DNA of 9,058 nucleotides from Paludibacteraceae bacterium (lineage in GTDB: Bacteria > Bacteroidota > Bacteroidia > Bacteroidales > Paludibacteraceae). Under the pieces are notes generated by a model. That model ran no database searches and had not been told where the DNA came from. It saw nothing but the letters and a program-made list of their open reading frames with translations. Shown piece after piece: positions 1-6,727 of the stretch; the first letter of the stretch is position 1; every line of letters begins with the position of its first letter. The stretch covers positions 1 to 9,058 of the forward strand of contig JAFYMM010000244.1 in assembly GCA_017550055.1 (NCBI GenBank). Reading direction: 5' to 3'. Made by a program: the position numbers and the translations under genes.

Positions 1-147
1 AGAACTTTGCAACCTGCAAAGTTGCAAAGTTACCTAACACCCTAATTATCTTGCCATTACCAAAACTGAGATTTTTCAACAAATAACAACATCACACTAG
101 TAATCAGCAATTTAATCCAACTTTGCAACTTTGCAAGTTGCAAAGTC
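1..147. repeat. Inverted pair of AACTTTGCA-rich repeats
   Basis: Bases 1-31 and 117-147 are near-perfect inverted copies of each other: the reverse complement of 1-31 and the sequence from 119 agree over their first 27 bases except one. Each copy is itself palindromic. In the left copy AACTTTGCA (3-11) faces TGCAAAGTT (15-23); in the right copy ACTTTGCAAC (120-129) faces GTTGCAAAGT (137-146). The 85 bp between them are AT-rich with no reading frame. The left copy includes TAACTTTG on the minus strand (25-32), which fits a Bacteroidales -7 box, but no -33 element is visible at the right distance. Function unknown; the left end may be cut by the window. Confidence 0.6.
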
Positions 148-155
148 CGTATTTC

Positions 156-211
156 TTTCCTAAAACAATAGACAGAATTTTTAATTATTTTCCTAAACAA
201 ATAGACATATT
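156..211. repeat. Degenerate direct repeat, two copies
   Basis: TTTCCTAAAACAATAGACA at 156-174 recurs as TTTCCTAAACAAATAGACA at 189-207, an offset of 33 bp. Both copies are followed by a T-rich run. They lie just beyond the terminator of the leftward operon, in DNA without a gene. No function can be assigned. Confidence 0.5.
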
Positions 212-215
212 TTCC

Positions 216-259
216 AAAAAACAACCGCCTATCCTCTACTAAAAGAACAAGCGGTCGTT
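216..259 (-). terminator. Intrinsic terminator of the DUF3791-DUF3990 operon
   Basis: On the minus strand AACGACCGC (259-251) pairs with GCGGTTGTT (228-220), giving a nine-pair stem with one G-U pair and a 22-nt loop, followed directly by a T run (219-216). It begins 12 bp after the stop codon of the last gene in the leftward operon. The loop is long for a terminator, so efficiency is uncertain, but stem, T run and position agree. Confidence 0.65.
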
Positions 260-270
260 AAAACTCTTAT

Positions 271-522
271 TTATTGTCTATTTTGCATTTCTAGTATAAA
301 CTCGTCAGCAACATACAAATCTCCATATAAATAAAGCCCTGTTGATTTATCGTGCAAATGTTCACAAGTTTTGCTTTCGTAAAACATTTTCAAAGCTCGC
401 AAACTATCCACATTCAGCATCTTACTCAACAATACTGCAACTGCGCCAATCCTATTACTCATTATTATCTCTTGTATAATAGGTGATTTGGTTGAGCTAT
501 CATAATTCTTCTGTTCCTTCAT
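271..522 (-). CDS. Small companion protein of the DUF3990 operon (unnamed family)
   Basis: This encodes an 83-residue protein from the ATG at 520-522; an in-frame TTG at 526-528 is less likely. The start overlaps the end of the DUF3990 gene by 23 bp, suggesting translational coupling. An internal ATG at 460-462 would give a 63-residue version with a weak purine-rich stretch (AAGAGA) ahead of it. The predicted protein is soluble and mostly helical, with no signal peptide or membrane segment. It ends in a patch reading SKTCEHLHDKSTGLYLYGD followed by an acidic helix. From memory, similar short proteins (Ser/His-rich stretch, then D-x-x-TGLY, then a Y and a terminal E-rich helix) often follow DUF3990 genes, but I cannot name the family. 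It may be an antitoxin, a scaffold or a chaperone for the DUF3990 protein; the sequence does not decide. Confidence 0.75.
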   Translation of the reverse strand: MKEQKNYDSSTKSPIIQEIIMSNRIGAVAVLLSKMLNVDSLRALKMFYESKTCEHLHDKSTGLYLYGDLYVADEFILEMQNRQ

Positions 523-991
523 ATACAAGATATTTATTTAAGATTTCCTGATTCAATATACACATTTGATTATTAGGTTGATGTTTTGACAACTCCCTCA
601 ATGCCGACCTTAGTTCAATCAACCCTGCTATATAAAGATTAACAGTATCAACAACTCTATCATTGGCAACTCCACCCTCTACATAATCGTATTCTCTTGC
701 CACATCTTCACCCGAACGATTTGCTACAATAAATTCAAGCCACTCCTCATCATAAGCTTTAAAAACCTTACACTTCGCCTCTCTCAACACAGCACCTCTA
801 TCTAATTTATATCTATTAAGTACCGCCGACACATTTCTACTTTTTGCCATATTTTGTGCCCACAACACAGCCTGCTCACGCAAATTTGTCACATAAAAAC
901 CATGACCAAAGTCTAAATTCTTTCGTCCAAATTTACAAATAGGCTTATCTATTCTTTCTGTTCCGCCATGATACACAATTATCTCAGTCAT
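500..991 (-). CDS. DUF3990 family protein, putative ADP-ribosyltransferase-like effector
   Basis: The start is the ATG at 989-991, which shares ATGA with the stop of the upstream gene (4-bp overlap) and has GGGAGAA about 9 bases ahead; an in-frame ATG at 1016-1018 would add nine untypical residues. The 163-residue product opens with IIVYHGGTE (His8), then LDFGHGFYVT (residues 26-35, Tyr33), a W-rich helix, DEEWLEFIVANR (81-92), EYDYVEGGVANDRV (100-113) and a C-terminal NQMCIL near residue 140. These are the conserved blocks of DUF3990 as I know it. The early His in a YHG context and the later Tyr resemble the first two motifs of the ADP-ribosyltransferase fold, and I recall DUF3990 being placed in that superfamily. 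The third catalytic residue is not clear; Glu105 or the Gln near 140 are candidates. No signal peptide or membrane segment, so it should act in the cytoplasm. Target and activity are unknown; a toxin role is inferred from the operon. Confidence 0.85.
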   Translation of the reverse strand: MTEIIVYHGGTERIDKPICKFGRKNLDFGHGFYVTNLREQAVLWAQNMAKSRNVSAVLNRYKLDRGAVLREAKCKVFKAYDEEWLEFIVANRSGEDVAREYDYVEGGVANDRVVDTVNLYIAGLIELRSALRELSKHQPNNQMCILNQEILNKYLVYEGTEEL

Positions 992-1227
992 AATTCTTTC
1001 TCCCAATTTATTAAACATTCCACCATACGTTCAGCCAACACCTCACGACTCTCACTATGCAATGGCTCGTAATTAGGCACAATATAATTATCGATCATCC
1101 CCACTCGTTCCATGCGCTTATACACCTCTTGATAACTAACGCCCAAATGTCGTGCCGTAGTTTCAATACATGTTGCCACAAATGCCATTACAATCTGTTC
1201 TTTTGATATTTTTCTTATTTCATCCAT
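988..1227 (-). CDS. DUF3791 family small protein, likely partner of the DUF3990 protein
   Basis: First gene of the leftward three-gene operon, 79 residues from the ATG at 1225-1227. A TTG two codons upstream is rejected because a normal ATG is available just downstream of the promoter. The protein has a helical N-terminal half (QIVMAFVATCIETTARHLGV), then VSYQEVYKRMERVGMIDNY and IVPNYEPLHSESREVLAERM. The pattern of helix, EVY, L/I-D-Y, Y-x-x-LH and a final helix is the DUF3791 signature. It has no signal peptide or membrane segment. The stop overlaps the start of the DUF3990 gene by 4 bp. DUF3791 and DUF3990 are known to occur side by side, and the small first gene with a larger enzyme-like second gene is the usual order for antitoxin then toxin; that role is inference. 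Confidence 0.85.
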   Translation of the reverse strand: MDEIRKISKEQIVMAFVATCIETTARHLGVSYQEVYKRMERVGMIDNYIVPNYEPLHSESREVLAERMVECLINWEKEL

Positions 1228-1249
1228 AAACAAATCTTTATATCGACCA

Positions 1250-1280
1250 CAAAGTTACAATATTTTTTTCTAATCACAAA
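1250..1280 (-). promoter_or_regulatory. Promoter of the DUF3791-DUF3990 operon
   Basis: On the minus strand TTTG (1280-1277) is followed after 19 bp by TAACTTTG (1257-1250), matching the Bacteroidales consensus. The predicted transcript starts about 15 bases before the DUF3791 ATG, leaving a very short leader without room for a riboswitch. Confidence 0.75.
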
Positions 1281-1303
1281 ATTATCTTTACCACATTAAA
1301 AAT

Positions 1304-1380
1304 TTTCACCCTACCCTAAGACCTCTTGACAAAGCCCTAAAATTTTGTATCTTTATAACAAGAAATTTCACCCTACCCTA
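1304..1380. repeat. Perfect 15-bp direct repeat TTTCACCCTACCCTA
   Basis: The 15-mer TTTCACCCTACCCTA occurs at 1304-1318 and again at 1366-1380, 62 bp apart. Between the copies lies a possible rightward promoter. The surrounding gap between two leftward genes carries no convincing reading frame. Confidence 0.75.
1326..1355 (+). promoter_or_regulatory. Possible rightward promoter in intergenic DNA
   Basis: TTG (1326-1328) is followed after 19 bp by TATCTTTA (1348-1355), one base off the TAnnTTTG consensus, and preceded by the T-rich context common to these promoters. No gene follows on the plus strand. It would transcribe the hairpin-rich stretch to about 1480 and then run antisense into the kinase gene. 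It could drive a small RNA, or be a relic or chance match. Confidence 0.35.
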
Positions 1381-1485
1381 TACGAAGGATATACGATTTT
1401 TTGCGATAAGTGAAAGCATACTCAAATTTGCTTGAACTCTGCCAAACGGAGCAAAAATCTTGAAAAATTTTTAGTGAGTAGATTA
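1381..1485. other. Intergenic hairpin-rich element downstream of the kinase gene
   Basis: This gap holds no gene. It contains TATACGA twice in a row with a 4-bp spacer (1380-1397), an outer inverted pair ACTCA/TGAGT, and an inner hairpin, CTCTGCCAAACGGAG, that pairs over 5 bp. The minus strand has a stop-bounded stretch of about 30 codons with no start at its head and no visible ribosome site, so I do not call it coding. The look is that of a dispersed non-coding repeat. No strong terminator for the kinase gene is seen here. Confidence 0.4.
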
Positions 1486-3753
1486 TTAACTTTGAATCAA
1501 TGGGAATGACACCACAAAAGTTGTTCCTTCTCCGACTTCTGAATGAAATTCAATATCCCCATTAGCTTGCTCAACCACATTTTTCACGACCATCAAGCCA
1601 AGCCCCATACCTTTAGTTTTAGTAGTGAAATTCACAGTATATAATTTATCTCTATTTTCTTCAGGGATACCTACTCCATTATCTGCAATACTAATCATTA
1701 CAGACTTCACATTATGATAAACTTTAACCGAAACCTCACCCTTTCTGCCTTCAGGTATTGCTTGTATAGCATTCTTCAACAAATTATTAAACACATTGCC
1801 TATCATCTCTTTATCAACCAAAACCATGGCAGAATCCAATGTTGACGAGAAATCAATATTCACATCAGCCTCATTATTACGGAACAAATTTACTGCATAA
1901 CGCACACTCTCCACAATATCTATTGGTTCTAATGGCGATATTGGCTTTTTAGCAAAATTAGACAACGCATCTGTTGTAGTTGTAATACTCTCTATCCCAC
2001 GCAACAATGCCTTTGCAGACAAATGCACAGCCTCTTTGTATTCTTGCAAATTATCACCACCTTGCATCAATAATCTTTGAGTAAGCAACTGCATAGGAGT
2101 CAACGGATTTTTTATCTCATGCGCCATCTGACGTGCCATTTGACGCCAAGAAGCTTCACGTTCAGACTTAGCCAACTCCTCGACCGACACAGCCAACTTG
2201 TCTATCATCGAATTATATTGAGTAACCAATTTTGACAACACATCACCTTCAACCATAGGATAATCAATTTTATCATTGGTAGCTCCCAATTCGATAGCAC
2301 TCATTTTCTTTTCTAATAATGACAATGGCGATGACAACCAATGCGAAATAATATAACTTACGAACGAAGTAACAAGCATTGTCAAGAAAAATAGGTTAAA
2401 AATAAGCACAAAAAGCAAAGTTAAATTACGCTTCAATTTCGTTATTTCTGTTTTAGATGACATAATGATATAAAATTGATTATCATTAACGTCCTTAAAC
2501 ATAGCGTAAGACCTAACAACTGAAACTTTGTTCACATCTACTATCCTAGCATAAGAAGCTGATGGCATATCTAAAAATGGATTTTCTTCCAAATCGGAAA
2601 TTTTAGCAGGAGTAGCAACTTTATCACCCGAAGAAACTAATAAATAACCATTCTTATCGTATAGAGAAATATTTGCTTCCATCATATTTGCCAATTGTGG
2701 TATATCGGCACTTAAATCAGAAGCACAGTCAGAACAGAATGAAAAATTTGAAATTAAATATTCAACCAAAAATTGCATTCTATATCGTTGATTATAACAT
2801 GCAACACGCTCGTATCTTGCCTTTATCGTAAACGATATGACAAGAAATACAACCAACATAGAAATAACCAAAAACAGTGTTAATGTTCGTTGAAAACGAG
2901 AAAAGAAAGAGGATGCGCTACTAATTTTTCTCAAATAAAAAACATAATAGCACAAAAAAGACATCAATATGTATAGAGCAAACAAATATGTCAAATTTAC
3001 CACATAAAGAAAGAAAGGACTCCAAGTTGGCAAACTTGCCAAATAGACAGAATCATCATAACTATAGACATAATGCTCTATTTTCTCCCTAATACGAATA
3101 TTGTTTAAACCTTCGCGGTCTATTCTAAAATTACAATACAACGGATAGTTAAAATCACCTTCCTTAGCAACAAGTTCAGAATCAGTATATTTTGCAATAC
3201 TCCAACCAGCATCAATAAAATCTTGCCAATTGTCGTCAATGCGATAATCATTTACCAAAGATTGACTCAATCCCAACATTCTGTAATCATTTTGCCAACA
3301 AACGAACAAAAGTATGATATTGGAAGATAAAAACAAAACTAAAACAACATAAATAAAATGAACATAATTTTGTTTTAATTTAAAAACCAAAAAGTCTATA
3401 GATACAAGCAATAGAGATAAAAATATCATCAACAAGCCTATTTCATGAAAAAAAGGAATAAAAAAGAAAGGTATTCCTAATATTGAAACAGACAAATCCC
3501 AGATTATTATCTCCTTTAATGATACTCTATCACGCAATCCCTTACACAAGGATATACGAAAAAATATAAAAAACCAAACCAAAATAAAAATAACGAGATA
3601 ATACCACGCATCTCGCCAAAAAATATAGTCAATTTGAAAAGGCAATAGATTTATCTCCTCATTCAAATTTGGGAAATAAATGAACATAATAAAAAGCACG
3701 AACGCAAACAGAGTCCGCACTTGCTTGAAGAACATTAGAAAAATTTTGGTCAT
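1486..3753 (-). CDS. NtrY-like membrane sensor histidine kinase
   Basis: A 755-residue histidine kinase that would autophosphorylate on a conserved histidine in response to an unknown signal. Hydrophobic segments lie near residues 11-27, 50-68, 87-101, 105-125, 132-152, 246-275, 289-310 and 443-468. Two presumed periplasmic portions lie between them (about 153-245 and 311-442), the second with Cys340 and Cys343. A HAMP-like linker (about 468-520) leads to the phosphoacceptor helix, where RQMAHEIKNPLTPMQLLTQR places the phosphorylated histidine at 545; the H-E-I-K-N-P-L-T-P-M string is typical of NtrY-type kinases. The ATPase domain (about 610-755) shows the N box around 653-664, DNGVGIP at 691-697, NFTTK near 708-712 and GMGLGL at 715-720, so all catalytic blocks look intact. 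It starts at ATG 3751-3753, 26 bp after the rlmH stop, with no clear Shine-Dalgarno. No response regulator is encoded in the window, so its partner is unknown. Confidence 0.93.
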   Translation of the reverse strand: MTKIFLMFFKQVRTLFAFVLFIMFIYFPNLNEEINLLPFQIDYIFWRDAWYYLVIFILVWFFIFFRISLCKGLRDRVSLKEIIIWDLSVSILGIPFFFIPFFHEIGLLMIFLSLLLVSIDFLVFKLKQNYVHFIYVVLVLFLSSNIILLFVCWQNDYRMLGLSQSLVNDYRIDDNWQDFIDAGWSIAKYTDSELVAKEGDFNYPLYCNFRIDREGLNNIRIREKIEHYVYSYDDSVYLASLPTWSPFFLYVVNLTYLFALYILMSFLCYYVFYLRKISSASSFFSRFQRTLTLFLVISMLVVFLVISFTIKARYERVACYNQRYRMQFLVEYLISNFSFCSDCASDLSADIPQLANMMEANISLYDKNGYLLVSSGDKVATPAKISDLEENPFLDMPSASYARIVDVNKVSVVRSYAMFKDVNDNQFYIIMSSKTEITKLKRNLTLLFVLIFNLFFLTMLVTSFVSYIISHWLSSPLSLLEKKMSAIELGATNDKIDYPMVEGDVLSKLVTQYNSMIDKLAVSVEELAKSEREASWRQMARQMAHEIKNPLTPMQLLTQRLLMQGGDNLQEYKEAVHLSAKALLRGIESITTTTDALSNFAKKPISPLEPIDIVESVRYAVNLFRNNEADVNIDFSSTLDSAMVLVDKEMIGNVFNNLLKNAIQAIPEGRKGEVSVKVYHNVKSVMISIADNGVGIPEENRDKLYTVNFTTKTKGMGLGLMVVKNVVEQANGDIEFHSEVGEGTTFVVSFPLIQS

Positions 3754-3779
3754 AGTCAGTTAGTTATAAAAATAGTGAG

Positions 3780-4274
3780 CTATTTAGAGAACAAAGACTC
3801 CTCATGATGATAAGGCTCACCTCTTAATATCGTCATAGCTCGATATATCTGCTCCACTAATATTGGACGAATAATCTGATGCGAAAAAGTCATCTTCGAG
3901 ATAGAAAGAAACGACTTAGCTTGTTTATAAGCATCAAGAGAAAAGCCATAAGCCCCACCTATCACAAACACCAAGCGTTTGATTGATGAGTTCATGTTAG
4001 TCTTATCAATCCAGTATGCAAATTCCGTGCTAGACATCTGTTTTCCCTTGTCATCTAGAAAAACAACATAGTCATCTGGGCGTAATTGCTTAATTATCAA
4101 CTCACCTTCTTTTTGACGTAATTGTGCAGTATCCATATTTTTAGCATTTTTCACGTCAGGAACTTCAATAATTTCGATAGGCATATAGTGACCAATGCGT
4201 TGCACATAGGTATCAATTGCCTTATTGATATAGTCGGTAGAGGTTTTGCCTACCCAGAGTATTGCTAGTTTCAT
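3780..4274 (-). CDS. rlmH: Ribosomal RNA large subunit methyltransferase H
   Basis: RlmH is the SPOUT-class enzyme that uses S-adenosylmethionine to methylate N3 of pseudouridine 1915 (E. coli numbering) in helix 69 of 23S rRNA. The 164-residue product is close to the family's usual 155-160. The start MKLAILWVGKT is family-typical. FVIGGAYGFS (residues 103-112) forms the cofactor-binding knot loop, and the C-terminal block SKMTFSHQIIRPILVEQIYR (126-145) followed by GEPYHHE (152-158) is the family hallmark. The ATG at 4272-4274 is chosen over an upstream in-frame ATG at 4386-4388, because the 38 extra residues would be the translation of intergenic repeats and that upstream ATG lies at or before the promoter. 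The protein is cytoplasmic and acts on 70S ribosomes. The kinase gene follows 26 bp downstream and is probably cotranscribed. nadC is divergent. Confidence 0.97.
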   Translation of the reverse strand: MKLAILWVGKTSTDYINKAIDTYVQRIGHYMPIEIIEVPDVKNAKNMDTAQLRQKEGELIIKQLRPDDYVVFLDDKGKQMSSTEFAYWIDKTNMNSSIKRLVFVIGGAYGFSLDAYKQAKSFLSISKMTFSHQIIRPILVEQIYRAMTILRGEPYHHEESLFSK

Positions 4275-4283
4275 ATAAAAAAC

Positions 4284-4367
4284 GAGGAATGAGGAGTTAT
4301 TAGTTAGTAATTTTTGGTTTAATCCGGATGACTGACCGTTAACCGTTGACTGTTGACTTTCGACATT
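4284..4367 (-). repeat. Dispersed-repeat leader of rlmH
   Basis: The rlmH leader is about 95 nt long and consists largely of short phrases that recur elsewhere in the window. Plus-strand GAGGAATGAGGAGT (4284-4297) resembles the block inside the acyltransferase gene at 5979-6017. On the minus strand AACAGTCAACGG (within 4338-4357) is repeated exactly in the leader at 9001-9012. A TAACTAATAAC-like phrase is shared with the nadC leader. No Shine-Dalgarno is seen before the rlmH ATG. Confidence 0.55.
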
Positions 4368-4375
4368 TTGAATTG

Positions 4376-4404
4376 CAAAGTTAAACATTTTTTAGTAAAA
4401 ACAA
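4376..4404 (-). promoter_or_regulatory. Promoter of rlmH and the kinase gene
   Basis: On the minus strand TTG (4404-4402) is followed after 18 bp by TAACTTTG (4383-4376). It sits about 100 bp ahead of the rlmH start. The -7 match is exact; the spacing is slightly short. Its position supports the shorter rlmH start. Confidence 0.65.
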
Positions 4405-4425
4405 TCATTATATCACTTTTTTTTG

Positions 4426-4438
4426 TAACTTTGCAAAG
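4426..4438 (+). promoter_or_regulatory. nadC promoter core with overlapping palindrome
   Basis: TAACTTTG (4426-4433) after a T-rich run is an exact Bacteroidales -7 box; no clear -33 TTTG is present. It overlaps the perfect 10-bp palindrome CTTTGCAAAG (4429-4438). Transcription from here leaves a leader of roughly 85 nt before nadC. That leader ends in AT-rich TAACTAATTAC-type repeats, and I see no recognisable riboswitch fold in it. Confidence 0.6.
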
Positions 4439-4525
4439 ATTTTTGCAGTCGATGGTCGAAAGCGAATAGACCTATGCCGATTTGCATTGATAACTAATTA
4501 CTAATCATTAATAACTAAAAATATT

Positions 4526-5368
4526 ATGTTTGACAATCTTGACGAACTAATTAAACTTTGGTTTGCTGAAGATATCGGTGACGGCGACCATACTACCCTT
4601 TCATCAATTCCTGCAGATGCGATGGGTAAACAACAGTTGATTATCAAAGAAGAAGGTATCGTGGCAGGTATCGAAGTGGCAAAGAGAGTGTTTGCGGCAT
4701 TCGACCCTGAACTAAAAATGACACAATATCTTAAAGACGGCGACCGCGTGAAACCAGGCGATATTGCATTCGTGGTAGAAGGTCGCACACAGTCGTTGTT
4801 GCAAACAGAACGCCTCATGCTCAACATTATGCAACGCATGAGTGGTGTGGCTACACGCACTGCAGAATATGTGAAATTGGTGGAAGGCACAAAATGTCGC
4901 GTTCTCGACACTCGCAAAACTACTCCAGGACTTCGCATGTTGGAAAAAGAGGCTGTGCGCATTGGTGGTGGATGCAATCACCGCATCGGTCTTTTCGATA
5001 TGATTCTTTTGAAAGACAACCACGTAGATTTTGCTGGTGGTATTGCTAATGCTATTCGTCGCGCTCAAGAGTACCTTAAAGAGAAGGGTAAAAACCTTAA
5101 AATAGAGATAGAAGTGCGCTCGTTTGCCGAATTGCAAGAAGCTCTTGAAACTGGTGGTATCGACCGCATTATGCTCGACAACTTCTCGCCTGCTGACACT
5201 CGCAAAGCAGTGGAAATCATTGGTGGTCGCGTAGAAGTGGAATCGTCAGGTGGTATTACTTACGACACACTCCGCGAATATGCTGAATGTGGTGTGGATG
5301 TTATCTCTGTTGGTGCTCTCACTCACTCGGTTAAGAGCCTTGATATGAGCTTTAAGGCAGTTAAATAG
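4526..5368 (+). CDS. nadC: Nicotinate-nucleotide pyrophosphorylase (carboxylating), quinolinate phosphoribosyltransferase
   Basis: NadC (EC 2.4.2.19) converts quinolinate and PRPP to nicotinate mononucleotide, CO2 and pyrophosphate, the step where the de novo pathway enters NAD synthesis. At 280 residues it has normal full length. The N-terminal alpha/beta part begins LWFAEDIGDGDHTT (11-24). The substrate-binding blocks are all present: ERLMLNIMQRMSGVATRT (95-112), DTRKTTPGLRMLEKEAVRIG (128-147), GGCNHRIGLFDMILLKDNH (148-166), EIEVRS (194-199), IMLDNF (215-220), ESSGGI (239-244) and SVGALTHS (261-268). The Arg, Lys and His residues that bind the two carboxylates and the phosphates (Arg130, Lys131, Arg137, His152, Arg153, Lys163) are in place. 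It is cytoplasmic, works as a dimer or hexamer in this family, and is transcribed alone: its own promoter lies upstream and a terminator follows. No nadA or nadB is in view. This gene looks more GC-rich than its neighbours, as expected of a well-expressed core gene. Confidence 0.98.
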   Translation: MFDNLDELIKLWFAEDIGDGDHTTLSSIPADAMGKQQLIIKEEGIVAGIEVAKRVFAAFDPELKMTQYLKDGDRVKPGDIAFVVEGRTQSLLQTERLMLNIMQRMSGVATRTAEYVKLVEGTKCRVLDTRKTTPGLRMLEKEAVRIGGGCNHRIGLFDMILLKDNHVDFAGGIANAIRRAQEYLKEKGKNLKIEIEVRSFAELQEALETGGIDRIMLDNFSPADTRKAVEIIGGRVEVESSGGITYDTLREYAECGVDVISVGALTHSVKSLDMSFKAVK

Positions 5369-5384
5369 ATTACAAAATTAAATA

Positions 5385-5422
5385 TAAAAAAGCCTCGGGA
5401 ATTGAATTCTCGAGGCTTTTTT
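5385..5422. terminator. Bidirectional terminator between nadC and the acyltransferase gene
   Basis: AGCCTCG (5391-5397) pairs with CGAGGCT (5411-5417), and the inner GAATT/AATTC extends the stem after one mismatch. An A run precedes it (5385-5391) and a T run follows (5417-5422), so it should end transcription from both sides. It lies 16 bp after the nadC stop and just before the stop of the convergent gene. Confidence 0.92.
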
Positions 5423-5425
5423 GTG

Positions 5426-6385
5426 TTATAATAAATACTTGCGATATCTATATTCATTTGTGAGAGTGCCACCAAATTTGAATTTGAAATCACGGACTCC
5501 GTAAGGTTTATTTTGAGGACCAGCTCCCATAAAGTCGAATGTGCCACCGCCTTGATTAGATAGGTACTGCAGTGCGCTCCAAGTTGATACTACCGATGGA
5601 TAGATGCCTTCGATATCTTCAGCTATTGAGGCGCGATACCAATCATAAACGAGTTGAGAATTATTTTGCTTGAAAACTAACATTGCACAACCAGAAATAA
5701 CTCGTCCTTTGTGGATAATGAGAATAAGTTTGCCTATTGGAGATTGATTGAGGCGCAAGAATAGTTGAAGCGATGGCAGTGGACGATGGATGCGTCGGTA
5801 GAGTCGTTGCAAAAGAGCGTACCACTCGACAATCTGCTCATCGGTAGGATTATGCTCGATTTGTACGCCTGCGACAAGAGATTGACGAAGTTGCTGGCGT
5901 TTTTTCTTAGTCATAAGAAGCATTACATCTTCGTCGGGTTGGATTTGGTTATAGATATTAAACCAAGGCAAAACTTTAGAATGAGGAATGAGAAATGAGG
6001 AGTGAGGAATGAAAAGTGTATGATAAATATTGTTCTCAGAAAAATGACGATATTCGAGATATAGGGCTTTGTGGCGACAATATTGTTGAATGGCGTTATT
6101 AAGCAAAATAAATGCTTGTTGAGCCTCGTTATCAGATATTTGTGGATTGCGCCATGGTTCGCGCCACGCCACTGCGTAAGAGGCAAATTTGCCTGGCAAA
6201 TGGCGATAGTAGCGATTGATAATAAGGGGCTGAATGAGTAAAAATGAGGACTGAGAAACCACAAATAGCACAACCTTAGTGCCTTTTTCGTGCTCTAAAA
6301 GGCGCATATAGTCCTTAGTTTGAAAGACATTTTGCGCCTCAAACTGCGGAAATTGGTTGATATTGTCGATTATTGCTACTTGCAT
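5426..6385 (-). CDS. FemAB/GNAT-like acyltransferase
   Basis: A 319-residue protein from the ATG at 6383-6385. A longer frame back to a TTG at 6445 is excluded because it would run through the promoter. The C-terminal half is a GNAT-type domain: KLILIIHKGRVISGCAMLVF (219-238), YDWYRASI (247-254), then a closing block with FDFMGAGPQNKPYGVRDFK (283-301) and KFGG (303-306). This FDFMGAG...YGVRDFKxKFGG ending is typical of FemAB-like proteins that transfer aminoacyl or acyl groups during cell-envelope or polysaccharide assembly. The N-terminal half (1-150) resembles the paired GNAT domain of that group. No signal peptide or membrane segment, so it should be cytoplasmic. Substrate unknown. Residues 124-137 (LFIPHSSFLIPHSK) are encoded by a dispersed repeat that is also found in leaders, so this loop looks repeat-derived. 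Confidence 0.85.
   Translation of the reverse strand: MQVAIIDNINQFPQFEAQNVFQTKDYMRLLEHEKGTKVVLFVVSQSSFLLIQPLIINRYYRHLPGKFASYAVAWREPWRNPQISDNEAQQAFILLNNAIQQYCRHKALYLEYRHFSENNIYHTLFIPHSSFLIPHSKVLPWFNIYNQIQPDEDVMLLMTKKKRQQLRQSLVAGVQIEHNPTDEQIVEWYALLQRLYRRIHRPLPSLQLFLRLNQSPIGKLILIIHKGRVISGCAMLVFKQNNSQLVYDWYRASIAEDIEGIYPSVVSTWSALQYLSNQGGGTFDFMGAGPQNKPYGVRDFKFKFGGTLTNEYRYRKYLL
5979..6017. repeat. GAGGAATGA-type repeat inside a coding region
   Basis: Plus-strand variants of the unit AATGAGG (ATGAGGAATGAGAAATGAGG, then AGTGAGGAATGA) form an imperfect array with 7-9 bp spacing. The same phrase occurs at 4284-4297 in the rlmH leader. Here it is read on the minus strand in frame as Pro-His-Ser-Ser-Phe-Leu-Ile-type residues of the acyltransferase. 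Confidence 0.7.
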
Positions 6386-6414
6386 CTTGATTTGTGACTT
6401 TGAATAACTATTTG

Positions 6415-6446
6415 CAAAGGTATAAAAATAGTGGCATTTATGCAAA
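6415..6446 (-). promoter_or_regulatory. Promoter of the acyltransferase gene
   Basis: On the minus strand TTTG (6446-6443) is followed after 20 bp by TACCTTTG (6422-6415), an excellent consensus match. It lies 30 bp before the ATG at 6385, giving a short leader, and rules out the longer TTG-started frame. Confidence 0.85.
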
Positions 6447-6464
6447 TATTATTTGAAGATTGCT

Positions 6465-6530
6465 TTATAGTATATTTATAGTATGTTTATAGTATATTTA
6501 TCCTATATTTATAGTATATTTATCCTATGT
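6465..6530. repeat. Six tandem copies of an 11-bp AT-rich unit
   Basis: The unit TTATAGTATAT is repeated head to tail six times (starts 6465, 6476, 6487, 6498, 6509, 6520). Copies four and six read TTATCCTATAT or close, and copies two and six end in TGT. The array lies between two divergent promoters: about 19 bp from the leftward one and 46 bp upstream of the rightward one. Eleven bp is roughly one helical turn, so the units would lie on one face of the DNA. Confidence 0.9.
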
Positions 6531-6575
6531 TGTAGGTTGCTGTTGGTATAGATGAGATTTTTTAGAGAAATATTG

Positions 6576-6607
6576 TTTGGTTTATTGAAAATTTATTTAT
6601 AACTTTG
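6576..6607 (+). promoter_or_regulatory. Promoter of the BspA-like gene
   Basis: TTTG (6576-6579) is followed after 20 bp by TAACTTTG (6600-6607), an essentially perfect Bacteroidales promoter. The leader to the ATG at 6728 is about 115 nt, or about 75 nt to the alternative ATG at 6689. Confidence 0.85.
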
Positions 6608-6727
6608 CAAGTGTCTAAGCATATACAAGATATTCATAAAAATAGTTTTTTAGATTAAGAAAAGAACTATTATTTATGTCATCACGCAATGTCAAAGATA
6701 AATACAAAAACCAGAACAAAAAATACT